DNA from: Christensenella sp. UBA4263
Lineage (GTDB): Bacteria > Bacillota > Clostridia > Christensenellales > Aristaeellaceae
Length of the DNA stretch: 64,000 nucleotides
Assembly (NCBI GenBank): GCA_002395225.1
Contig: DGWH01000036.1
Coordinates: 1-64,000 of the forward strand
Direction: 5' to 3'
Shown: in pieces, positions 57,628 through 64,000 of the stretch
Numbering within the stretch: position 1 is the first letter of the stretch
How the letters are laid out: every line of letters begins with the position of its first letter
Made by a program: the position numbers and the translations under genes
The notes under the pieces: generated by a model
What the model was told of the DNA's origin: nothing
The model's input: only the letters and a program-made list of their open reading frames with translations
Databases searched by the model: none

Positions 57628-58517
57628 GATTTGTACAGACGAAGAGTGTGATGACCAAATCAAACGGGCCGCTGGGCGGGTATTCGGTCAATCCGTATGT
57701 GGGCTGCCCGCATGCCTGTAAATACTGCTATGCCAGCTTTATGAAGCGGTTCACCGGGCATACGGAGGACTGGGGAACCTTCATGGACGTGAAAGAATGG
57801 CCGGCAATCACCAATCCGCGGAAGTATGCCGGGCAGAGGGTCATTATCGGAACGGTGACGGATGGATACAACCCGCTGGAGGAGAAATTCGGGAAAACCC
57901 GTCTTCTTCTTGAGCAGCTCAAAGACAGCGGGGCAGACATCCTGATCTGCACCAAGTCGGATCTTGTTCTGCGGGATATGGATCTGCTGATGGACATCAA
58001 CAGGCAAAACCGCCTGACGGTTTCCTGGTCAGTGAATACGCTGGATGAGGAATTCAAAAATGACATGGACTGTGCCGTCAGCATCGAAAGGCGGCTGGCA
58101 GCCATGAAACAGGTCTACGACGCGGGAATCCGCACGGTATGCTTTATCTCGCCCGTGTTTCCCGGCATTACGGATATCGAGGCGATTTTTATGCGGGCAA
58201 GGGAGCAGTGCGACCTGATCTGGCTTGAAAACCTGAACCTGCGCGGCGGCTTCAAGACAGGAATCATGAACTACATCCGCGAGAAACATCCGGACCTGGT
58301 GCCTCTCTATGAGGAGATCTACACAAAGCGCAACCGGAGCTATTTTGAAGGCCTCGAAAAGAAAGCAAAAGAAATGGCAGACAAGTATCAGTGCCGGTTC
58401 ATTGACAACGAGACGCCCTATGAGCGTGTGCCCAAGGGACATCCCACCATCGTGGACTACTTTTATCACGAGGAGGTTCGCGGGACAGACAACAGCGGAG
58501 TGCGCCATAAGGGATGA
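57603..58517 (+). CDS. Radical SAM mobile pair protein B-like (spore photoproduct lyase-like)
   Basis: A 304-residue radical SAM enzyme with CPHACKYCYASF (CX3CX2C, about residues 35-42), a GTVTDGYNPLEEKFGKTR region, ICTKSDLVLRDMDLL and SWSVNTLDEEFK. These are features of SPL/Rv2578c-like proteins. It overlaps the start of protein A's end and would be made together with it. Possibly repairs or modifies nucleic acid, inferred only from the SPL-like group. Confidence 0.87.
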   Translation: MEQPEIKIGFVQTKSVMTKSNGPLGGYSVNPYVGCPHACKYCYASFMKRFTGHTEDWGTFMDVKEWPAITNPRKYAGQRVIIGTVTDGYNPLEEKFGKTRLLLEQLKDSGADILICTKSDLVLRDMDLLMDINRQNRLTVSWSVNTLDEEFKNDMDCAVSIERRLAAMKQVYDAGIRTVCFISPVFPGITDIEAIFMRAREQCDLIWLENLNLRGGFKTGIMNYIREKHPDLVPLYEEIYTKRNRSYFEGLEKKAKEMADKYQCRFIDNETPYERVPKGHPTIVDYFYHEEVRGTDNSGVRHKG

Positions 58518-58554
58518 GCGGCCGCACCTTCCATATGACCACCGTCGGATCTCC

Positions 58555-58690
58555 CGGCACCGCTGCATTTCCGGTTTTCATACGCGATCAATCGACACTG
58601 CGTGTCGGCCCTGCTCTATGACCGCAGCCCGGTCATTCGGCACCGCTGCATTTCAGGTTTTCATACGCGATCAATCGACACTGCGTGTCG
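58555..58690. repeat. 53-base direct repeat with 83-base period
   Basis: Copies at 58555-58607 and 58638-58690 differ by one base. Each ends in the hairpin GACAC-TGC-GTGTC. They lie between the radical SAM pair and the MBL gene. Confidence 0.85.
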
Positions 58691-58776
58691 TCCCACTTTT
58701 CTCATTGTGATTGCAGGCTGTTGGAGCTATAATGAACGCCGGCGGGCAAACTGATTTTGCAATTGGAGTGGAACCC

Positions 58777-59598
58777 ATGGAGAAAAACATCAGACTGACG
58801 ATGCTCGGGACCGGCAGCGCACTGGTGACCGAGTGTTACAATACATGCTTTCTGCTGGACGATGACGGTCAGCTGTTCCTGACGGATGGCGGCGGAGGAA
58901 ATACCATCATGCATCAGATCCGGGCGGCCGGCTATGACTGGATGGACATCCGGCATATCTTTGTGACCCATCGGCATCTGGATCACCTGATGGGAATCGT
59001 CTGGCTGATTCGGTCGATTTGCCGGTCTATGGCACAGGGTGAATATCCGGGAGAGGCGTTTGTTTATTCGCACAAGGAAGTGATCGGGCTGATTCGGGAG
59101 CTGGCCGAAAAGCTGTATAAGAAAAAAGAAGCAGCGCAGATCGATCAGCGTCTTCACCTGGTCAAAGTCGCGGACGGGGAGACACGGACGATTATCGGTC
59201 ATTCCATGACATTTTTTGACATGCATTCCACCAAGGAAAAGCAGTTTGGCTACCGGATGGAATATGGGGATGGAAAGAGACTGATATGCTGCGGCGATGA
59301 GCCTCTGAATTCAGAGGTGGAGTCATATGCATATGAGAGCGACTGGCTGCTCCATGAAACGTTCTGTCTGCATTCACAGGCGGCTCTCTTTGATCCCACT
59401 GAAAAGAATCATTCGACGGTGCGGAATGTCTGCATGCTGTGTGAACGGCTGGGAGTTAAAAATCTGCTTCTGTATCATACGGAGGACAGTATTCTTCCGA
59501 GAAGGAAAAAACTGTACCGGCAGGAGGGCAGCCAGTATTATCACGGCAATCTCTGGATTCCGGATGATCTTGAATCGATTCCTCTGGAGGCCCAATGA
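58777..59598 (+). CDS. MBL-fold metallo-hydrolase, RNase Z-like
   Basis: A 273-residue metallo-beta-lactamase-fold protein. It begins RLTMLGTGSALVTECYN and has the metal motif FVTHRHLDHLMG (HxHxDH, about 69-75). Further metal sites are ICCGDEPL and LLYHTED. GTGSA followed by HxHxDH with a long insert resembles RNase Z and other phosphodiesterases of the fold more than lactamases. ATG 58777 follows TTGGAG. Substrate unknown. Confidence 0.85.
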   Translation: MEKNIRLTMLGTGSALVTECYNTCFLLDDDGQLFLTDGGGGNTIMHQIRAAGYDWMDIRHIFVTHRHLDHLMGIVWLIRSICRSMAQGEYPGEAFVYSHKEVIGLIRELAEKLYKKKEAAQIDQRLHLVKVADGETRTIIGHSMTFFDMHSTKEKQFGYRMEYGDGKRLICCGDEPLNSEVESYAYESDWLLHETFCLHSQAALFDPTEKNHSTVRNVCMLCERLGVKNLLLYHTEDSILPRRKKLYRQEGSQYYHGNLWIPDDLESIPLEAQ

Positions 59599-59647
59599 TG
59601 AAAAACCGGGATCTGTGACAGTCACCGGATTGAAAATGTTCAACAGG

Positions 59648-59692
59648 GAGTCCCGGCCGTGCTTTTTGCTGATGCATGGCCGGGACTCTTTT
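59648..59692 (+). terminator. Terminator of the MBL gene
   Basis: GAGTCCCGGCC (59648-59658) pairs with GGCCGGGACTC (59678-59688) around a 19-base loop and is followed by TTTTC. Confidence 0.85.
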
Positions 59693-59963
59693 CAGTTTTC
59701 AGGCGTTGCGATCCCAATCTGTCCATTTTCCCGCCGTATCTTGCCGTACTTGAGCGGTATAGGTGTGAACAGTCCCCCCTGAAATGCGCACCCATGGCCG
59801 TAAAAAAGTATTTGCGAATGGCAGTGAATCGTTTATAATGTTAATCGATGTGAAGATATAGAATCACTGAAGGAGCCGCCTTGCCGCGCAGTGAAGGGAA
59901 GCCGAATCCAGGCTGCTGGCCAAGCATCTCAGGCAAATGAGCAGAGCAGAGGAGGAAAAAGCA

Positions 59964-60761
59964 ATGGCCCTGATACAGATGGATTTTCATTCAGAAACAC
60001 TGAAAAGAACAGTTCCTGTGAACATCATTCTTCCGTTCGAACGGTTCAGCGCTCCTTTTCCGACCCTGTACCTTCTTCATGGACTGACGGATAATGCCAA
60101 TGGCTGGCTCAGCTACAGCAGAATCCGGCTGTGGGCGGAGGAAAGCGGACTGGCAGTTGTCATGCCCTCCGGTGAAAATTCGTTTTACATTGATATTCTG
60201 GTAAAGGATGGCTGTCTGGGCGACTTTGGTGAATATGTGGGACGTGAACTGGTAGAGGTGACACGGGAGGTGTTCCCGCTTTCCCGCAAACGGGAGGACA
60301 CCTTTCTGGGTGGTCTGTCCATGGGCGGGTTCGGTGCCTGCCGGAATGCGCTCAAATACTGGAAGACCTTCGGAAAAGCGGCGGTTCTTTCGGGGGCGCT
60401 GCATGTTTACGAATATCCTGCCGACTGGGTGGAAAACCAGGGAAATACCATTGGGGAAGTCAGAAACTTTGGCAATCTGGAGGAAACAAGAAATACGGAC
60501 CGGAATCCCCGTTATCTGATCCGGGAGATACAAAATGATCCGGAGGGCCGTTTCCCTGCGTTCTATATTGCCTGCGGCCTTCAGGATTCGCTGCTGGAGG
60601 CGAACCGCTCGATGGCAAAGGCCCTCCGTGATGCCGGAGCGGAGGTCGTGTATGAGGAGGGAGAGGGCGGTCATGACTGGGATTTCTGGGATGCCTATAT
60701 CCAGCGCGTGCTGAAGTGGCTGGGCTATTCAGGTGTCAGGAAAACGGAAAACGCCGGCTAA
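59964..60761 (+). CDS. Esterase of the alpha/beta hydrolase fold (tributyrin esterase/esterase D type)
   Basis: A 265-residue serine esterase. The nucleophile elbow is FLGGLSMGGFGAC (GxSxG), the oxyanion segment LYLLHGLTDNANGW, an aspartate follows in IACGLQDSLL, and the catalytic histidine is in EGGHDWDFWD. ATG 59964 has GAGGAGG upstream. Relatives act on short-chain acyl esters. Confidence 0.9.
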   Translation: MALIQMDFHSETLKRTVPVNIILPFERFSAPFPTLYLLHGLTDNANGWLSYSRIRLWAEESGLAVVMPSGENSFYIDILVKDGCLGDFGEYVGRELVEVTREVFPLSRKREDTFLGGLSMGGFGACRNALKYWKTFGKAAVLSGALHVYEYPADWVENQGNTIGEVRNFGNLEETRNTDRNPRYLIREIQNDPEGRFPAFYIACGLQDSLLEANRSMAKALRDAGAEVVYEEGEGGHDWDFWDAYIQRVLKWLGYSGVRKTENAG

Positions 60762-60873
60762 TGTTCAGGCGCGTGCGGGATTGGCTTTGAACCGAGCCGG
60801 TGATCCCCGGGACTGACGCGGCGCAAATGCTGCCGGAACGGAATGAGGAACAGGGACACAACTGCGGAAACCG

Positions 60874-61089
60874 GCGGCTGAAAACAGAGATGAACGGATT
60901 GCCGGCTTCAACGCAGAGATGGAAAAAATCAGGAAGAATGATCAGTTGACGCCATGGGAACAGATCACGGCGGCAATTGGCTGTGCGGTGTTCGATCCTG
61001 CCTCGGATACCGATACAGAGGATGTTTTCAGGCGGGCGGATTCAATCATGTATGCGAACAAGAAACGCATGAAATCAGGAAAAGCATAA
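60874..61089 (+). pseudogene. C-terminal relic of a GGDEF-type domain
   Basis: The frame reads ENRDERIAGFNAEMEKIRKN, then EQITAAIGCAVFDPASDTDT and EDVFRRADSIMYANKKRMK before a stop. This is the last third of a diguanylate cyclase-like domain, with the final ADxxMYxxK helix. No GGDEF motif or start is present. It precedes an HD-GYP gene and could be debris of a related signalling gene. Confidence 0.7.
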
Positions 61090-61211
61090 GGAACGGATAC
61101 CGACAGGAGCGGCCCTGTCGCGAAACGACAGTTAAGTCAAATCCAGGCCTCATGCAATGTTGCTCTGGCAAATGACAACTGTGTGGCCTGCAAAGGAATG
61201 GGGGTGAATGA

Positions 61212-63110
61212 ATGGAAAAAGAGATCCGTAAGTATCTGGCGCGAACAAAGGAAATACGGACGCTGTCCTCCCCATTCCTTAAGGATGTGCATAAACCGGA
61301 GGATTACAGCCGCATCCTGCGGGAGAATTTTGCCAGGATCGGTACACTGGCTGCAGAGAACCGGGAAATGATCATCCGGGTGATGGAACCGATGCTCAGG
61401 GCAGGGGAGCACGTGGAGGAACCCGTTGTCAGGCTCCTGGATGATCTGATGAGCGGTCTTTATGATGCGTACAGACTGGAAAACATCGACTCGTCCCTGG
61501 CGGATGTGATTTCTGAACGCCTGATGGAGTGTGCCGAAGCCGGCACGGACCGGGCGGCCCTGATCCGCCAGATGGACACCCGCATGGATGCGATATACGC
61601 GATGCTGGTCAAGACCCGCCGCATTATGACGAAACCGGAAATGGCGCTTGATTATCAGCAGAAGGGCGTTTCTCTCTCGTTAAAGTTTCGGAATCTCCTG
61701 ACAAAAGAGCAGATGAAAAAACTGCCGGATAATGAGTGCCGCCTGACCGTGCTGACCGATGCCAGATACAGCCACTGTTTCCGGGAAATGGTCGGAACGC
61801 TTTCCGGCGGGAAGGATCACGGCATTCAGAATCTTCTGGAGATGCTTGAACTGGAAAAGGATGAGGAAATCCGGGTACTGGTGCCTGAATACGACTGGGT
61901 ATATCATCGTCTCCGCACACTTGAATACATCGGGATGCTGACGGAATACGGAAACAGCGCCATGATCTCACCGGAGGAAGCGGTGAAGATCCGTCCCTAT
62001 GTGCAGCAGCTGAGGGCGGAATGGGAGCAGTATCCGGAGACCGGCCGGCGGGTCATCTCCGAGGACAGACTCCGGCTGGTGGAAATCCGGGCGGATTATT
62101 ATGCCGGAATGATGGACAGAGAGGCCTGCCTTTCGGCGCTGTATCAGCTGTATCTGACCCGGAAGGAGAGCGGCAGCGATACGGCCTGCCTGGAGATTCC
62201 CCTTGAGTATATGCTGATTCTCGGAAACCCGGTTCCGGAAAATGTTCCCGACAGCGGCAATGCACAGCCGGGACTGACGGAGGAGCATATTGGCCGGCTT
62301 ACAGAGATGTACCGCAGCCTGATGGAATACCTTCTTCACCTGCACAGCAGTGGAACTGATCTCACCGTTCTTGAGATCGTCAGCTTTTTGCTGATCCGTT
62401 ACATTGAGGTGCCGGAAATTCCCTTTGAGCAGATGAGTCTTACCTGCATGCTGGCGCTTCATCCGCCGACCTACCTGCATTCGAACATGGTGGCGGATAT
62501 TACAAAGTGTCTCACGGAACACCTGCTCTCCCGGGAGCCTGAGCGCTTCATTGGTTTCCTGAACTGCCGGACAAAAGAGGAGGTACTTGAAAAGCGGGAG
62601 GAGATCCTTTCTTTTGCCTATCATGCGGCTTTATGTCATGATGTGGGCAAGCTTCCCATGATTGATACGGTTTTTGTCTATGAGCGGCAGCTCTCTGACC
62701 TGGAGTTCGGAATCATCCGGGAACATCCGGAGCTGGGCAGGATCATGCTGGAGAGAAATGCATCCACGAAGGCGTATAGTCCGATTGCCCTGGGCCATCA
62801 CCGCTGGTATAACAACCAGGGCGGGTATCCCCAAAGCTGCGACCTTGATGCGCTTCCGGAACGGACAATCATCGACATTGTATCCTGCGCCGACTGTATG
62901 GACGCCGCCACGGATTCTGTCGGACGCAGCTATAACCGGGGCAAAACGCTGGATGAATACCTTGAGGAATTCAGAAATGAGCAGGGAACACGATATGCGC
63001 CATACCTGGCAGACCTGATGGACCGTCCGGAGGTGTACAAAGACCTTTGCCATCTGTTTGAAACCGTTCGGGAGGAACATTACCGGAAAACCTGCGAGCG
63101 ATTCTTCTGA
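61212..63110 (+). CDS. HD-GYP domain protein, probable c-di-GMP phosphodiesterase
   Basis: A 632-residue cytoplasmic protein. The first 400 residues are helical and unassigned. The C-terminal domain has the HD-GYP residues: HAALCHDVGKLPMIDT (about 468-483), IIREHPELGRIM, ALGHHRWYNNQGGYP (about 526-540) and a closing DCMDAATD. GYP is preceded by G, as in classical members. Known members hydrolyse cyclic di-GMP. ATG 61212 is preceded by a moderate GGGGTG. The last 86 bases of the gene are duplicated downstream. Confidence 0.85.
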   Translation: MEKEIRKYLARTKEIRTLSSPFLKDVHKPEDYSRILRENFARIGTLAAENREMIIRVMEPMLRAGEHVEEPVVRLLDDLMSGLYDAYRLENIDSSLADVISERLMECAEAGTDRAALIRQMDTRMDAIYAMLVKTRRIMTKPEMALDYQQKGVSLSLKFRNLLTKEQMKKLPDNECRLTVLTDARYSHCFREMVGTLSGGKDHGIQNLLEMLELEKDEEIRVLVPEYDWVYHRLRTLEYIGMLTEYGNSAMISPEEAVKIRPYVQQLRAEWEQYPETGRRVISEDRLRLVEIRADYYAGMMDREACLSALYQLYLTRKESGSDTACLEIPLEYMLILGNPVPENVPDSGNAQPGLTEEHIGRLTEMYRSLMEYLLHLHSSGTDLTVLEIVSFLLIRYIEVPEIPFEQMSLTCMLALHPPTYLHSNMVADITKCLTEHLLSREPERFIGFLNCRTKEEVLEKREEILSFAYHAALCHDVGKLPMIDTVFVYERQLSDLEFGIIREHPELGRIMLERNASTKAYSPIALGHHRWYNNQGGYPQSCDLDALPERTIIDIVSCADCMDAATDSVGRSYNRGKTLDEYLEEFRNEQGTRYAPYLADLMDRPEVYKDLCHLFETVREEHYRKTCERFF

Positions 63111-63166
63111 ATGGATGAGAAGACGGAGTGCCGATGGCCCTGAGCAGGTTATGGAGAACCAGAGAG

Positions 63167-63226
63167 CACCTGTCTGTACAGTGTCAAGTGAATTTTGTCC
63201 TGAATCTGTACGGACAGGTGTTTTTT
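63167..63226 (+). terminator. Terminator, first copy
   Basis: CACCTGTCTGTACAG (63167-63181) pairs with CTGTACGGACAGGTG (63206-63220) and is followed by TTTTTT. Confidence 0.8.
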
Positions 63227-63370
63227 CGTTCCCGGTCCGGAGGTGTACAAAGACCTTTGCCATCTGGTTGAAACCGTTCGGGAGGAACATTACCGAAAAA
63301 ACCTGCGAGCGATTCTTCTGAATGGATGAGAAGATGGAGTGCCCAGAGCAGGTTATGGAGAGCCAGAGAA

Positions 63371-63429
63371 CACCTGTCTGTACAGTGTCAAGTGAATTTT
63401 GTCCTGAATCTGTACGGACAGTTTTTTTT
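63371..63429 (+). terminator. Terminator, second copy
   Basis: The same left arm (63371-63385) pairs with CTGTACGGACAG (63410-63421); the outer GTG has been replaced by T, so the run TTTTTTTT follows directly. Confidence 0.8.
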
Positions 63430-63582
63430 CGGTCCCGGCCGGGAACCTTTTTTCACCTGTACGGGCATCGGACGGCATCTTCCGTGTGATCAGGCGGCCT
63501 GAAATAACAAACAGCCGGATAGATTCTTTGATTCTTTGAAAGGAATCCGGCATCCGGAAACGGACTGGATTTCGGATTTTTC

Positions 63583-63611
63583 TTGCTCATCGAAATCATG
63601 TATGATATAAT
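63583..63611 (+). promoter_or_regulatory. Promoter of the small basic protein gene
   Basis: TTGCTC (63583-63588), 17-base spacer, TATAAT (63606-63611), about 32 bases before the start codon. Confidence 0.7.
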
Positions 63612-63643
63612 TCAGCTGTGCCATAGGAAAGGGGATGATGAGT

Positions 63644-63835
63644 ATGGCCAGATTTGTTCCGAAGAACAAGCTCAGCAGGAAAGCGCAGAAGGAATTGAAC
63701 CGTCAGGGACGGGTCATGTGGGATGTCAGTCCTGTCACCAAGATCGTTGAAAACAGGAAGCTGTATAAACGGAAGAAAAACGCTCGCAACCGGTATGATG
63801 ACTACGGTGCGGGCGTTTATTATTTATCCTTTTAG
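63644..63835 (+). CDS. Small basic conserved-type protein
   Basis: A 63-residue lysine/arginine-rich protein (ARFVPKNKLSRKAQKELNRQ, then SPVTKIVENRKLYKRKKNAR). I recall proteins of this pattern (MARFVPKxKLxKKxxxExxR...SPVTRxVExKKxYxRKK) across Clostridia without assigned function. ATG 63644 is nine bases after GGAAAGGGG; ATG 63635 is possible. The sequence after it to the window end shows only a small hairpin TGTCGC-TGA-GCGACA near 63884. Confidence 0.7.
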   Translation: MARFVPKNKLSRKAQKELNRQGRVMWDVSPVTKIVENRKLYKRKKNARNRYDDYGAGVYYLSF

Positions 63836-64000
63836 TTATCATTTGTCGGAGCGTGCTGAAGGGGCCTGGATTTGACTGACTGTCGCTGAGCGACAGGCGC
63901 TTCTGATTGCCGGTCACGAATAACCGATTACGGATCGTCATTTACCGATTCACATTTTGTAAACGACAGGTCGATTTTGGTTTCAGCAGCGTATTTGATG

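Larger units (their letters stand above)
63025..63440. repeat. Tandem duplication of the HD-GYP gene's 3' end and terminator
   Basis: 63025-63234 and 63235-63440 are near-identical, with a 210-base period. The second copy repeats the last codons of the gene without its body, then the same spacer and terminator. Confidence 0.9.

Overview
The window looks like chromosomal DNA of an anaerobic Bacillota, probably a gut or rumen member of Clostridia. Support: strong GGAGG-type ribosome binding sites before most genes, TTG/GTG starts, TTGACA-17-TATAAT promoters, many U-tailed terminators, and typical Clostridia families (EFR1-type ferredoxin, DUF4298, WYL regulator, MATE-ATPase fusion, MarR plus radical SAM pair). 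The species cannot be named from sequence alone. No rRNA, tRNA, CRISPR array, phage structural gene, integrase or conjugation gene was recognised.

Layout. (1) 1-13.5 kb, GC-rich and well ordered: the start of an MBL-fold hydrolase gene cut by the left edge, a tripartite tricarboxylate-type transporter (TctC-TctB-TctA), a divergent PrpR-like regulator, and an aldaric acid operon: DapA-type aldolase, GarR, GarK, GudD, GarD and a GltD-like oxidoreductase. Together these could import glucarate or galactarate, dehydrate it to 5-keto-4-deoxyglucarate, split it to pyruvate plus tartronate semialdehyde, reduce that to glycerate and phosphorylate it. Most genes are separated by perfect stem-loops. (2) 13.5-19.3 kb: decayed sequence (hydrolase and possible transposase fragments, a strongly structured non-coding block), then a WYL regulator, a ZIP metal transporter, a broken EFR1 ferredoxin gene, a nitroreductase and a flavin reductase stub.

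(3) 19.3-48.1 kb, visibly more A+T-rich: an accessory island. It opens with a toxin-antitoxin pair and a two-ORF insertion sequence, followed by repeat-rich DNA with a four-unit 30-bp tandem array. Next come secreted SH3-domain proteins in a duplicated segment and a run of small acidic, zinc-ribbon or membrane proteins typical of mobile-element cargo. Its right third is a defence cluster: a zinc-ribbon/TIR-like protein, twin XRE repressors, and a compact restriction-modification locus. That locus has a fused m6A methyltransferase plus circularly permuted m5C methyltransferase, a single-chain m5C methyltransferase-HNH nuclease, a translationally coupled AlkA-like DNA glycosylase, and a C-protein with two tandem operator boxes. 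A DUF4365 nuclease-like gene and a truncated McrB-type gene close it.

(4) 48.1-64 kb, GC-rich chromosomal genes again: Fic protein, HD hydrolase, cysteine synthase, two HAD phosphatases, a MATE transporter fused to a GHKL ATPase domain, a MarR plus two radical SAM cassette with a clear operator, an MBL hydrolase, an esterase, an HD-GYP protein, several relics, and three separate intergenic tandem duplications.

The strongest candidates for something unusual are the restriction-modification-repair locus (37.5-44.4 kb), the MarR/radical SAM pair (56.4-58.5 kb), the zinc-ribbon/TIR-like protein (35.2-36.1 kb) and the 30-bp array (23.8-23.9 kb).
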